Shown piece after piece: positions 44,110-53,479 of a DNA stretch of 64,000 bases. This DNA is from Acetobacteroides hydrogenigenes (GTDB taxonomy: Bacteria; Bacteroidota; Bacteroidia; Bacteroidales; ZOR0009). Every line of letters starts with the position of its first letter. The stretch's first letter is position 1. The notes beneath the pieces are model-generated. The model had not been told where the DNA came from and made no database searches. It worked only from the letters and a program-made list of their open reading frames with translations. Where the stretch lies: NCBI RefSeq assembly GCF_004340205.1, contig NZ_SLWB01000003.1:1-64000 (forward strand), read 5' to 3'. The translations under genes and the position numbers were made by a program.

Positions 44110-45774
44110 TTATTTAGTTTTTAAATATTCGAAATAACCTTTGTAAACCTCCGAGTTCAGCTCCGAAGGTGTAAATACTTCCAGTAGCATCGGCATGTTG
44201 ATGCTCTCATCCATCAGCCTTTCGAGCGAGCATTCCAGCTCCTTCTCGTTAGATGCAGATAGGTACTCTACGCCAAATGCAGTTGCTATATTTTCGACCG
44301 ATTGCCCGTGGCGATACTCGATGTGCTGCTCTAATGCTTCTGATTTTGATGGACCATCGATCAGCCTAAAGATGCCACCGCCGCCATTGTTGATGACGAT
44401 GATGCGAGCCTTGGGCGAAAGGTATCGGTTCCAAAGCCCGTTGGAGTCGTACAGGAACGAGAGTTCGCCAACTAAAAGCAACGACAGCCTATCGTTTTGC
44501 GAGGCAAACCCTGTAAAGGTAGATACAACGCCATCTATGCCGCTGGTTCCCCTGTTGCTGTACACATCGACATTGCTTGGAAGCGAGAAGAGCTGCGCGT
44601 AGCGCACTGGGGTGCTATTCCCCAAATGAAGGGAGATCCCCGAAGGCATTTGCTCGAATACGGTCCTGTAGACGAGCATATCCGAGTAAGGAACGCCCTT
44701 TAGGTACTCTTTTCCTGCTGATATAGCTTGTTCACTCCGATTAGCCCAGAGATTATGGTATTCTTTAGCCCCAACCTCGGTTTTCGCAATCCCCTCAACA
44801 AACGAAGGAGCATCAACGTCAAGCAAATCGGTAAGCGCCTGGTAGGTGTCAACCACATCGCAGCCAATACGCCAGTGCCTCGAAGGCTGATGCCTACGAA
44901 TAAGCTGCTTAAAGCGCTTCGACACGATGTGCCCACCAAGGGTTAACAGGATATCGGGGGCAAACTGAGCCTTCTCGCTATCGGTAAGCGACACCAGCAC
45001 CTGCTCGAGCTGCTGCACGCTAGCTGCCGAGGGCAGATTTGCCGTATGCTCGGCGATGATTACGGTATCGCCACGCAGCGCCAGCTTCTCGACAGCGCTC
45101 GTTAGCTCCTTACTTGGGAGATGCTGCCCTACAACCACCATTTTCTTGGTGAAGGAGCTCCATTCCTCAACGTAGGATGAAGGAACACTAGGGTTACCCT
45201 CTACTAGTTGAATTTTCCTTACCGCAGGAATGGAATCCTTGGTAAACTCGTAAAGCGGCTCGGAAAGGGGGATGTTTACATGAACAGGACCAGCATCGGT
45301 GCGGGTAAGGGCAATTAGCGCTTCGTTTACCAATCGGTTGCAGAGCCACAGATCGTCTGCATTGTTAATCTCGGGAAGTGTAACGCTACGCCTCACAAAG
45401 TTGGCGAGCACGTTCTTTTGGTTGATGGTTTGCCCGTCAGCCTGCCCTACCCAATGGGTGGGACGATCGGCGGAGATAACCATTAGCGGAAGCTTCTGGT
45501 AGTAGGCTTCGGCGGTTGCCGAACTATAGTTGAGCAGCGCAGTTCCCGACGTGCAGCAAACTGCTACTGGCTTTTGGGTCTTAAGGATTAATCCAAGGGC
45601 AAAGTAGGCAGCGCTTCGCTCGTCCACAATGGTGTAGCACGTAAGCTGCGGGTGCTGGCTGAAGGTGTGTATCAGCGGTGCATTGCGCGACCCCGGAGAG
45701 AGAACCACATTGGTTACGCCATGCTCGAGCATGAGCGACAAAAGTTGCTGAATACTTTTCTTGTTGGAGTACAT
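44110..45774 (-). CDS. menD: 2-succinyl-5-enolpyruvyl-6-hydroxy-3-cyclohexene-1-carboxylate synthase
   Basis: A 554-residue ThDP-dependent enzyme, normal MenD length. N-terminal [13 protein letters not shown], the acid [10 protein letters not shown] with GTALLNYS, and the C-terminal ThDP-binding [10 protein letters not shown] and [10 protein letters not shown] are visible. It joins isochorismate and 2-oxoglutarate. It starts immediately after the menF stop, so translation is coupled. Confidence 0.97.
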   Translation of the reverse strand: MYSNKKSIQQLLSLMLEHGVTNVVLSPGSRNAPLIHTFSQHPQLTCYTIVDERSAAYFALGLILKTQKPVAVCCTSGTALLNYSSATAEAYYQKLPLMVISADRPTHWVGQADGQTINQKNVLANFVRRSVTLPEINNADDLWLCNRLVNEALIALTRTDAGPVHVNIPLSEPLYEFTKDSIPAVRKIQLVEGNPSVPSSYVEEWSSFTKKMVVVGQHLPSKELTSAVEKLALRGDTVIIAEHTANLPSAASVQQLEQVLVSLTDSEKAQFAPDILLTLGGHIVSKRFKQLIRRHQPSRHWRIGCDVVDTYQALTDLLDVDAPSFVEGIAKTEVGAKEYHNLWANRSEQAISAGKEYLKGVPYSDMLVYRTVFEQMPSGISLHLGNSTPVRYAQLFSLPSNVDVYSNRGTSGIDGVVSTFTGFASQNDRLSLLLVGELSFLYDSNGLWNRYLSPKARIIVINNGGGGIFRLIDGPSKSEALEQHIEYRHGQSVENIATAFGVEYLSASNEKELECSLERLMDESINMPMLLEVFTPSELNSEVYKGYFEYLKTK

Positions 45775-46869
45775 CTAATAGTCTGCTTCAATTATAGATT
45801 GAAGGGTTCGAAGCTTATGGTTGGTTTCCTTCCATTCTCTTTCTCCTTCGGATTTGGCGGTGATACCACCACCCGCAAAAAGCGAGAGCTGCTGCGCCTC
45901 CACCTTCATGCAGCGCAAATTTACGTATAATTCGGTTTCCTTGTTCGAGCTAACAATTCCTGCAAAACCGGTGTAGTACTCCCTATTGTGCTGCTCCGTT
46001 TCGATAATGTACTGCCGAGCTTCCTCTTTGGGTAATCCACATACAGCAGGAGTTGGATGGAGCGTATCAACAAGCCTTCCTACACCAATATTGCCATCAG
46101 TAGCAAACTTAAAGGTTGTTTTTAGATGAACTATATTACCTGCTTTAATGGTAATTGGCCCATTCTTCTCAACGTTTGCTACCCCACAAAGGGCCAGTCG
46201 GTCCGAAATATAGTCGGCCACGAGCTGCTGCTCCTCGCAGTCCTTTTCGCTCCAGCTATAATCGGTACTATCTCCCGAAACGGGCATAGTTCCTGCAAGT
46301 GCAACGGTTTGAAAGGAATCGCCATCTCCTTTTAGAAGGAGTTCGGGCGTTGCACCAAGCCATAAACCCGATTTTGGTGCATTCACCAAGTAGGTAAATG
46401 CTGACGGATAGGCCTTGTTTGCGTTCAGAAAAACCTTTCCGATGCTCTTTATATGCCGATCGATAACCAGCTTGCGGGAAAGCACTAGCTTGGCGAACCG
46501 ACCACTTTTTAGCAGATCCATAAAGCAGCGAAAAGTGCTATCGTACAGTTCCTGTGTTGTAGAATAGGCTGAATTATTTCCGTTCACGGCAACGCCACTA
46601 ATCGGCATCGAAATATCATCTACAAAACCGCTATAGATGTTTTTCGATCTAAAAAGAAGAAGAGGTTTTTCGTTGCTTATCGTAAATGGGGCAAACACAA
46701 AGCCATTCTCACCATCAAGATCGCCATATGAAAGCAGCTCTGCAGGCTCGTTATTTTCCACAATAAGCGTAGGCTTAGCGTTGAATGGCAAAAAGTAGCA
46801 GGCAAATGCTATTCCTCGAGCAATGAGTTCATCTAGTAAACGGGCATATTGAGTAGGTACTATAGACAT
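45775..46869 (-). CDS. menF: Isochorismate synthase
   Basis: A 364-residue chorismate-utilising enzyme. The C-terminal half has KLVLSRKLVIDRHIKSIGKV, the metal/chorismate loop GATPELLLKGDG, ALAGTMPVSG, HLKTTFKF and TPAVCGLPKEEA, followed by YYTGFAGIVS. This converts chorismate to isochorismate for menaquinone. It sits two bases past the thioesterase gene and is coupled to menD. A siderophore role is unlikely given the neighbours. Confidence 0.95.
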   Translation of the reverse strand: MSIVPTQYARLLDELIARGIAFACYFLPFNAKPTLIVENNEPAELLSYGDLDGENGFVFAPFTISNEKPLLLFRSKNIYSGFVDDISMPISGVAVNGNNSAYSTTQELYDSTFRCFMDLLKSGRFAKLVLSRKLVIDRHIKSIGKVFLNANKAYPSAFTYLVNAPKSGLWLGATPELLLKGDGDSFQTVALAGTMPVSGDSTDYSWSEKDCEEQQLVADYISDRLALCGVANVEKNGPITIKAGNIVHLKTTFKFATDGNIGVGRLVDTLHPTPAVCGLPKEEARQYIIETEQHNREYYTGFAGIVSSNKETELYVNLRCMKVEAQQLSLFAGGGITAKSEGEREWKETNHKLRTLQSIIEADY

Positions 46870-46871
46870 TA

Positions 46872-47300
46872 CTATCGGCGTTCAATAATCATATTGGTAA
46901 CACGTATTGATGAGATGAGGCGTTCGCCCTGAAACACATCAACATTCCACAGATGGGTAGAACTACCTTGGTGAATTATGGTTCCAACTCCTTTCACCTC
47001 GCCATCGCGAGCTCCTGAGATGTGGCTGGTGCTTAGCTGCATCCCGCGAACATCATGAGTAGCCGTATCTATTAAAAGAAAGGATCCATGCCCGGCAATT
47101 GTTTCGGCAAGTGCAATGGTTGCCCCTCCGTGAAGTATTCCAACTGGCTGTACAGTTCGATGATCTACTGGCATGGTGGCTTCAACCCGTCCCTTCCCAA
47201 TCTTTGTAATTACGATTCCAAGATTCTCCATAAGAGTTCCCTTGAACGACTCATTGATCTCCTCCAACGAAGAATCAATGCTTATGCTCTTCATATCCAT
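46872..47300 (-). CDS. Hotdog-fold thioesterase, likely DHNA-CoA hydrolase (MenI-like)
   Basis: A 142-residue PaaI/4HBT-type thioesterase. The core GILHGGATIALAETIAG is the characteristic hotdog motif, with the Glu that hydrolyses the thioester. As the first gene of the menaquinone operon it most likely removes CoA from 1,4-dihydroxy-2-naphthoyl-CoA. The assignment follows from position. No promoter matching the TAnnTTTG rule was found upstream. Confidence 0.85.
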   Translation of the reverse strand: MDMKSISIDSSLEEINESFKGTLMENLGIVITKIGKGRVEATMPVDHRTVQPVGILHGGATIALAETIAGHGSFLLIDTATHDVRGMQLSTSHISGARDGEVKGVGTIIHQGSSTHLWNVDVFQGERLISSIRVTNMIIERR

Positions 47301-47575
47301 CTATTCGTTTCTTTTCGTTAACAAGGGGAATTTGTAAACAACCCTTACGAGATTGCAAACTGAAGGGTTTTCACCTTGTGAATTTAAGCGGACCAAAAAT
47401 AGCTCCTTGTTTTGAATAATTCTTTGCAAAAAAGCAGATAATTGACATAAGGCTCTAAGTAACCCGCTCTATTTTGGAGCAATAACAGATAAAAAGGATG
47501 CAAAAAAGCAGCAGCATATAGCGTATTAACGTGAGGAATTGAAAACCTAAATATGACTAACAAAAGGTAAAATCA

Positions 47576-47609
47576 GCGGATTCCCCTCCTTAAAAGGAGG
47601 GGAATCCGC
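47576..47609. repeat. 16-bp palindrome (REP-like hairpin)
   Basis: GCGGATTCCCCTCCTT (47576-47591) is an exact complement of 47594-47609. It lies in the 438-bp gap between the M64 peptidase terminator and the thioesterase gene. I see nothing else there except AT-rich DNA. Confidence 0.8.
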
Positions 47610-47667
47610 CTTTATAACAGCCTTTACTGTTTACATTGACTTGCTACATCGAACTGACATCGTATTA

Positions 47668-47703
47668 ACGCAAAAGAGACGCGCTTCTAGCACGTCTCTT
47701 TAA
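47668..47703 (-). terminator. Terminator of the M64 peptidase gene
   Basis: AAAGAGACG pairs with ACGTCTCTTT around CGCTTCTAG; the minus strand then reads TTTTGCG. Confidence 0.75.
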
Positions 47704-47738
47704 TCGATTTAAGGCACTGTAAAATCTACAAAACGATG

Positions 47739-49025
47739 CTACTTAACGAAGTAGTCAATCATACGCGATATAGCCTGTTGGCAAACAGGGCAGAAGCCAT
47801 CCTTGGTATTTACGCGCATTTGGCACTTGTCAATTGGGCGATAAATGCCTTTAGCCATATATCCGCCACCCTCGTAAACACCCAGATCACGGGGCTTGTT
47901 AGGGTCGGAAATGGTTGGGATTGGCGTGCCAGCAGGGAGCATCGACTTCCACTTGGCATCGAAGTTCACCAGCGTGGTGATGTTGGGCTCCCAAGGCTCC
48001 AACTTAAGGTTGTAGAAATCTTCGTAGGCGGTTTCGGAGTTGAAGTATTCGTCGGCTAGTCCTGCGAATGAATGGCCAAACTCGTGGATCATCACCTCCC
48101 CCTTATACTTGTTATCCGACGAAGCCATTGCATAGTAGTTGTAAATACCACCACCTCCGTAAACGTTGGTATTGGTTAAAATAAAAATGGCATCGGTAGG
48201 AACATCCCAAATGGCGTCGCGTACGGCTTTATAGTCGGAAGTAGTCAGGTAGCGATCAGTCCCAAAGGTATAGAAGGTGGATGCAAGTGGCGTACGGCTC
48301 CAATAGCCTTTTCCCGGGTTATCGGGCCCTGCATTCTCCGATGGAGCCATTACCGCATAGATGTTGAAATCGCTCTTGCGCGACTTGTAGGGCTCGCGTT
48401 GGAACATATAATCGACCATTTCGCGAACATCCTTTTCGAACTTGCCCATTTGATCTTTGGTGTATCCTTCTGCTATAAAAACCATATCAACCTTACCTGC
48501 AGGAGAACCATTATCCAAGATTTTCTTTCTTGGGTAGCTTGGTTTAGCCTCACGGCTGATGAACATGCTCGTAGGATCGATCGACGTCTTCAGCAGCGAG
48601 TTCCACCCTCCAGTAGTACGGTTACGCTCGAAAAATTCAACATCTACTGATGCCTTTGGGAAAGGCATGGTTACCACTTGCGGATAGGCTCGTGGCAGCA
48701 TCTTGGCTTCGGCAGTAGTGCGCCACTCAAAAAATAGAGTGCTAAAGCCAACTTTAAATATTTCCTTTCCGGTAGCTTTATCGAAGGCCTTAAAAAGGTA
48801 TTCGCCATACTCGAAAGGCGCCACCAGATTGGAGCGTGTTCCTGCCCAAATAGGCTCTTCCGAGTACTTGTCGATATACACATGCTGCGCAGAGGCATCG
48901 CCTGCCAGTAGAAAATCAATTCGTAACGACTTATCCGTAAAGTAGCTACTGTATGCATCCTGCGCCTTGACTACTGGCGTTAAAAAGATGCAAAAGAACA
49001 AGAGTATAGCTTGGATTCTTTTCAT
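47739..49025 (-). CDS. M64 family zinc metallopeptidase (IgA-peptidase-type)
   Basis: A 428-residue secreted protein. MKRIQAILLFFCIFLTPVVK begins a signal peptide. The zinc site is HEFGHSFAGLADEYF (His314, Glu315, His318, Asp325), as in the M64/IgA peptidase family; the VDMVFIAEGYTKDQM region is a family landmark, and C-terminal Cys residues (CQMRVNTKDGFCPVCQQ) may form disulfides. The start used is ATG 49025, because earlier in-frame residues do not resemble a signal peptide. Targets are unknown. Divergent from the MscS gene by 70 bp. Confidence 0.9.
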   Translation of the reverse strand: MKRIQAILLFFCIFLTPVVKAQDAYSSYFTDKSLRIDFLLAGDASAQHVYIDKYSEEPIWAGTRSNLVAPFEYGEYLFKAFDKATGKEIFKVGFSTLFFEWRTTAEAKMLPRAYPQVVTMPFPKASVDVEFFERNRTTGGWNSLLKTSIDPTSMFISREAKPSYPRKKILDNGSPAGKVDMVFIAEGYTKDQMGKFEKDVREMVDYMFQREPYKSRKSDFNIYAVMAPSENAGPDNPGKGYWSRTPLASTFYTFGTDRYLTTSDYKAVRDAIWDVPTDAIFILTNTNVYGGGGIYNYYAMASSDNKYKGEVMIHEFGHSFAGLADEYFNSETAYEDFYNLKLEPWEPNITTLVNFDAKWKSMLPAGTPIPTISDPNKPRDLGVYEGGGYMAKGIYRPIDKCQMRVNTKDGFCPVCQQAISRMIDYFVK

Positions 49026-49038
49026 TTTAATAATTTTG
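49011..49038 (+). promoter_or_regulatory. Candidate promoter of the MscS-type gene
   Basis: TTG (49011-49013) and TAATTTTG (49031-49038), 17 bp apart, suit the Bacteroidota consensus loosely. It overlaps the start of the divergent M64 gene. Confidence 0.35.
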
Positions 49039-49095
49039 TGATGAGGATAAAAGTAGGAAAAAAAAGAACCCCGCATAGCGTGTTGAATATTTCGG

Positions 49096-50457
49096 ATGAT
49101 GAAAAATGCTACGCGGATTTTATTTGAAATTGCTAAAAACAAATCACTTCGTATGAATTCGATTGAACAGCAGGCAAAAATTGCCACTCACCATGGGGAA
49201 CAGCTTATCCATGAATTCCAGAATCTTCTATTGAACTGGGGTGTTCCCGAGAACATCATCGTCTTTACGCGCGTAGCCATAAGCGTTGTTGTTATTATGC
49301 TGTTGGCATATGTTGCTAAAAAGATCATAGATGCCATTATTCTAAAAGTAATCCATCAAATTGCTAAGCGAACGAAATCGCTTTGGGACGACTTTTTGGT
49401 TGATCGCCATGTGTTTAAGCGATTAAGCAACCTTATTCCTGCTCTTATTGCTTACCATCTTTTTGAGATAGCCCTTTCGGATTTCAGTAGCACCTACTAC
49501 GAGGTTATTCAAGTCTTGCTCAAGGGATACTCCGTATTCGTGGTTGTTTGGACGCTCGATGCCTTTTTGAGCGCGGCTAACGACATGTACAATACCACCG
49601 AAATGGCCAAAGATCGTTCCATAAAGGGGTATATTCAAGTTGCCAAGATTATTGCCTACTTCTTTGGAACCATTGTAATAATTGGCATTTTGGCCGATAA
49701 AGATCCAGCAAAGATCCTTTTTGGTTTAGGAACCTTTGCTGCTGTTCTGATGTTGGTGTTCAAGGATACCATTCTTGGGCTGGTAGCATCGGTTCAGTTA
49801 TCAGCCAACGATTTGGTGAAAATTGGTGATTGGATTGAAATGCCTAACCGAAATATCGATGGTAAGGTGATGGATATTAGTCTAACCTCGGTTAAGGTAC
49901 AAAATTGGGACTTTACGATTAACTCTATTCCAACCTACTCGCTGGTAACCGAATCGTTTCAAAATTGGCGAGGTATGGAGTTGGCTCAAGGACGTCGTTT
50001 GAAGAATAGCATCTACATCGATGTGAATTCGGTCCGCCTTTGCTCCGACGATTTGCTTGAGAAACTAGAAAAGTTTCCAATCCTTAAGGATTATCTTAGC
50101 GATATTAGGACAAGCTTGAAGAATGAGGGCTTGGTAGGCAACGGGGAGCACGATATTGCCATGGGCGTTCGTCCTTCAAACCTAAACCTATTTAGGAACT
50201 ACGTAGAACTGTCGCTTCGTAGCAATGAGGACATCAATCAAGATCTTAGCTTAATAGTTCGCTACTTACCTGCAATTGACAAGGGGGTTCCTGTAGAGTA
50301 CATCTGCTTTTCTCGAAAGAAGGATGCCAACGAGTTTGAAAATGTGAAGGCCAGTCTTCTAGAACATTTTTGGTCGGTACTTCCCGAGTTTAACCTAACG
50401 CCATTCCAAAATCCATCGGGGAGCGATTTTAGGATGATATTGAATGAAAGACAATAG
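49096..50457 (+). CDS. MscS-family mechanosensitive channel (YbdG-like)
   Basis: A 453-residue membrane protein: about four hydrophobic spans in the first 200 residues, then the pore/beta domain VFKDTILGLVASVQLSANDL with LVKIGDWIEMPNRNIDG and a cytoplasmic C-terminal domain. It resembles YbdG-type channels, larger than MscS. It should open under membrane tension and release solutes during hypo-osmotic shock. ATG 49096 is used; ATG 49153 (MNSIEQQ) is an alternative nearer the family length. Confidence 0.9.
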   Translation: MMKNATRILFEIAKNKSLRMNSIEQQAKIATHHGEQLIHEFQNLLLNWGVPENIIVFTRVAISVVVIMLLAYVAKKIIDAIILKVIHQIAKRTKSLWDDFLVDRHVFKRLSNLIPALIAYHLFEIALSDFSSTYYEVIQVLLKGYSVFVVVWTLDAFLSAANDMYNTTEMAKDRSIKGYIQVAKIIAYFFGTIVIIGILADKDPAKILFGLGTFAAVLMLVFKDTILGLVASVQLSANDLVKIGDWIEMPNRNIDGKVMDISLTSVKVQNWDFTINSIPTYSLVTESFQNWRGMELAQGRRLKNSIYIDVNSVRLCSDDLLEKLEKFPILKDYLSDIRTSLKNEGLVGNGEHDIAMGVRPSNLNLFRNYVELSLRSNEDINQDLSLIVRYLPAIDKGVPVEYICFSRKKDANEFENVKASLLEHFWSVLPEFNLTPFQNPSGSDFRMILNERQ

Positions 50458-50494
50458 TCGATAGTCGATAGATATTGGATAAGTACCTGTTAGT

Positions 50495-50971
50495 TTGGCT
50501 GGCAGGTACTTTTTATTATACCCTAAATTACGAGCCGAGTTTGCTGTAAACTTGGTGGATAACAGGCGATATGTGCCATCTGTTATCTCAAATCCTTACC
50601 ATTATTTCTTCAATAGCGAATTAAATCATAGTTTTGTAGTACTTACAAAAGATTCTCTCGAAATGCTGGAGTTTATTAAACGCGATACCAATAGGACTGG
50701 GATTGTTGCAGCAATTGTTGTGCCTTCTATTATTTTCATTACTGCGCTATTGCTTATGTCGGGGACTATAAAGTTGGTCAACTATGTGCAAACTATGCTG
50801 ATTTTTGGAACGTTCTCGAAGATTCTGAGCTTATGCGTTTATCCCAATCTTATTATTTTTTACCTGTATCTACACTTCGATCGCAATCGTAGTGCTAAAG
50901 GTGTTGTTTGGGGAACTATGATTATGGCGAGTATTGTTCTAGTCATTTATTTGATACAAAAGATTTACTAA
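50495..50971 (+). CDS. Small membrane protein of unknown function upstream of lpxB
   Basis: A possible 158-residue protein starting at TTG; the first ATG (50663) would leave about 102 residues. Two to three hydrophobic spans are visible (GIVAAIVVPSIIFITALLLM, VQTMLIFGTFSKILSL-like, MIMASIVLVIYLI). Its stop lies just before the lpxB start. Start and even coding status of the first 55 residues are uncertain. Membrane location and linkage to lipid A synthesis are inference. Confidence 0.5.
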   Translation: MAGRYFLLYPKLRAEFAVNLVDNRRYVPSVISNPYHYFFNSELNHSFVVLTKDSLEMLEFIKRDTNRTGIVAAIVVPSIIFITALLLMSGTIKLVNYVQTMLIFGTFSKILSLCVYPNLIIFYLYLHFDRNRSAKGVVWGTMIMASIVLVIYLIQKIY

Positions 50972-50973
50972 AA

Positions 50974-52095
50974 ATGAAATACTACTTGGTTGCAGGCGAG
51001 GCTTCTGGCGATTTGCACGGTTCGAATCTTATGAAAGGGCTTAAAATACATGATTCCAATGCCGAATTCCGCTTCTTTGGTGGCGATTTAATGGCTGCCG
51101 TAGGAGGAACGCTTGCAAAGCACTATCGTGATATGGCCTTTATGGGATTTTTGGAGGTTGTTAAGAATTTAAGAACCATATCGCACAACTTTAAAGATTG
51201 CCAGAACGATATTGAACAATACCAGCCCGATGTCATTATCTTAATCGATTATCCGGGTTTCAACTTTAGAATTGCCAAGTGGGCCAAAGAACGAGGAATT
51301 AAGGTTTTCTACTATATCGCGCCAAAGGTTTGGGCGTGGAAGGAAGGTCGTGTAAAACGGTTGCAACAAAACGTAGATAAACTGTTCACTATATTCCCTT
51401 TTGAAACAGAATACTTCCGCAGATTTGGAATAGAGGTCTGCTACGAGGGCAATCCTCTTATTGACGCACTTGATCAGAAGAGAGATAGGCTGCCTTCGTT
51501 TGATGAGTTTGTGGCTAAAAATCAGCTGGCGAATAAACGTATTGTAGCAGTGCTTGCTGGCAGCCGAAAGCAGGAGGTGGAGAAGTGTCTTCCGCTAATG
51601 AAACAGGTGGCTGCTCATTTTCCAAACTATCAGTTTGTAGTTGCAGGAGCACCCTCGCTTTCGCGTGAATTTTATGCGCCATTTTTAATTGATGGAGTGG
51701 TGAAAATGGTTTACAATCAAACCTACGAACTCTTTAATGTTTCAGAAGTTGCGCTGGTGACCTCGGGAACAGCGACACTGGAGGCTGCTCTATATAACAT
51801 TCCGCAAGCAGTATGCTACCGTACAAGCCATATATCGGCAACTATTGCGAAGGCATTTATTAAAGTAAAGTGGGTGTCGTTGGTGAATATAATTATGAAC
51901 CGAGAGGTGGTTCGTGAGCTACTGCAGTACGACATGACGGTTGAAAAGATGGTTCAGGAGCTAGTGTCATTGCTTCCGGGTGGTGCAAGGCGCGATCAGG
52001 TGTTGCACGATTATGCCGAATTGAAGGGCATGCTAGGAGAGGTAGGCTCTTCGGCGCGTACTGCAAAAAAAATGGTTGAACTTTTATCTGAGTAG
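50974..52095 (+). CDS. lpxB: Lipid-A-disaccharide synthase
   Basis: A 373-residue glycosyltransferase (GT19). MKYYLVAGEASGDLHGSNLM, IDYPGFNFRIAKWAKERGIK, YYIAPKVWAWKEGR, VLAGSRKQEV and SGTATLEAAL are diagnostic. It joins UDP-diacylglucosamine with lipid X to make the lipid A disaccharide. The start used is ATG 50974, where the protein family begins. Other lpx genes are not here. Confidence 0.97.
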   Translation: MKYYLVAGEASGDLHGSNLMKGLKIHDSNAEFRFFGGDLMAAVGGTLAKHYRDMAFMGFLEVVKNLRTISHNFKDCQNDIEQYQPDVIILIDYPGFNFRIAKWAKERGIKVFYYIAPKVWAWKEGRVKRLQQNVDKLFTIFPFETEYFRRFGIEVCYEGNPLIDALDQKRDRLPSFDEFVAKNQLANKRIVAVLAGSRKQEVEKCLPLMKQVAAHFPNYQFVVAGAPSLSREFYAPFLIDGVVKMVYNQTYELFNVSEVALVTSGTATLEAALYNIPQAVCYRTSHISATIAKAFIKVKWVSLVNIIMNREVVRELLQYDMTVEKMVQELVSLLPGGARRDQVLHDYAELKGMLGEVGSSARTAKKMVELLSE

Positions 52096-52100
52096 AGTAG

Positions 52101-53402
52101 GTGAGGCAGGTTGAGCTTTCATTATTTCTGATTTGGATGCTGGTGTTAGGAGTAGGATCTTCTAACCTTTTTGCTCAACCCTATGCTCCAAGCGGATCGA
52201 CAAAGATCCTTATCTCGGTTTATGCGCAGCAGCACCCTCAAAGCCTCATCTTAAAGCCTCATAAGGAAAGTTTTAGGGTTTTTGGAGGGGGAATAATGTT
52301 GGCAGAACTCAAGAAAAATGATTTGTTGTACATTACTTCTTCGAAAGGTAAAATTCGTATTCGTACAATTGATCGGGCATTGGGAACGTTTAGCCGCGTG
52401 CTGGTTAAACCGTCGACTGATTCGAATATGTTTAGCCTTAATCCTGCTAATCCGTCCTTAAAAAATCTTCGAAAGTACTCAGGAAATATTGCATTTACGG
52501 CCAAGGGTGGCGGCATTGAATCTATTCTGGAAACAGACTTTGAGCAGTACATTGCGGGAGTTGTTGAGGCTGAAATAGGAGGAAAACAGCCATTAGAAAT
52601 GTATAAGGTTCAGGCAATTATTGCACGTACATATGCAATTGGGCATATGAATAAGCATAAAGGGGAAAAGTTTAACCTCTGCGACGATGTTCATTGCCAA
52701 GCTTACAAGGGAGTTGCCTGCTCAAATTCTGAGATAGTGAAGGGATGTGAGCAAACCCGAGATTTAGTAGTTGTAAATCGTAACAATGAGCTTATAACGG
52801 CTGTTTTTCATGCCAACTGTGGGGGACAAACTGTAAACTCGGAGGATGTATGGCCAAAGTATAAAAGCTACCTTCGTTCGTGCTCTTGTCCCTATTGCTC
52901 AAATTCTAAGAGCTACAAGTGGCGAATGTCTGTTGCCGTATCTAAATGGGATAAATATCTAGAAGGTAATGGTGTGACCGTGTCTCCTGATCAGCTACCT
53001 AAAGGTTTTGAGCAGCCGCGCCGGCAGTCTATCTTGGAAGTGGGCAATGTAACTTTCCCTCTGTACAAAGTGCGTAAGGATTTAGGTTTGCGTTCTACCT
53101 TTTTCAGCTATTCTCAGTTTGGTGATAGCATAGTTTTTTCGGGAAAGGGTTTTGGACATGGGGTAGGCCTTTGTCAGGATGGCGCATCGAGTATGGCTCA
53201 GCTGCATATGTCGTACCAGCACATCATTAGCTACTACTATAGGGGCTGCAAAATTATTCATAGGCAAAATGCAATTCCCGAAAAGAATGAGGATGCTGAA
53301 ATGGTAGACGAAAATGCTAATACTAATACGCTTGCTACATCAAAATCTTCTTTTACTGGAGGTGATTATTTTGTTCCCGATTCGACATTGATTTCTCCTT
53401 AA
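52101..53402 (+). CDS. SpoIID/LytB domain protein (amidase-enhancer type)
   Basis: A 433-residue exported protein starting with GTG, 5 nt after the lpxB stop. It has a signal peptide (MRQVELSLFLIWMLVLGVG). The SpoIID core is seen as FEQYIAGVVEAEIGGKQPLE, KVQAIIARTYAI, CHAYKGV-type Cys (DDVHCQAYKG), AVFHANCGGQT and GFGHGVGLCQDGA. SpoIID-type enzymes cut glycan strands of peptidoglycan. The C-terminus past 400 is charged and poorly conserved-looking. Role in the wall is inferred by family. Confidence 0.9.
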   Translation: MRQVELSLFLIWMLVLGVGSSNLFAQPYAPSGSTKILISVYAQQHPQSLILKPHKESFRVFGGGIMLAELKKNDLLYITSSKGKIRIRTIDRALGTFSRVLVKPSTDSNMFSLNPANPSLKNLRKYSGNIAFTAKGGGIESILETDFEQYIAGVVEAEIGGKQPLEMYKVQAIIARTYAIGHMNKHKGEKFNLCDDVHCQAYKGVACSNSEIVKGCEQTRDLVVVNRNNELITAVFHANCGGQTVNSEDVWPKYKSYLRSCSCPYCSNSKSYKWRMSVAVSKWDKYLEGNGVTVSPDQLPKGFEQPRRQSILEVGNVTFPLYKVRKDLGLRSTFFSYSQFGDSIVFSGKGFGHGVGLCQDGASSMAQLHMSYQHIISYYYRGCKIIHRQNAIPEKNEDAEMVDENANTNTLATSKSSFTGGDYFVPDSTLISP

Positions 53403-53421
53403 GAGGATATTCTATTAATAG

Positions 53422-53458
53422 AAAAGGCCCCTACGAACTTTGTTTTAGGGGCCTTTTT
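53422..53458. terminator. Bidirectional terminator between the SpoIID and lysA genes
   Basis: AAAAGGCCCCTA and TAGGGGCCTTTTT form a long stem with A/T runs on both ends, suiting the convergent gene pair. Confidence 0.88.
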
Positions 53459-53479
53459 CATCTAGGATCTAGACTACTA

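Noticed and set aside
49026-49187. Longer M64 peptidase start at 49187
   Set aside because: It overlaps the divergent MscS gene start and adds a non-signal-like leader; ATG 49025 starts a clear signal peptide.
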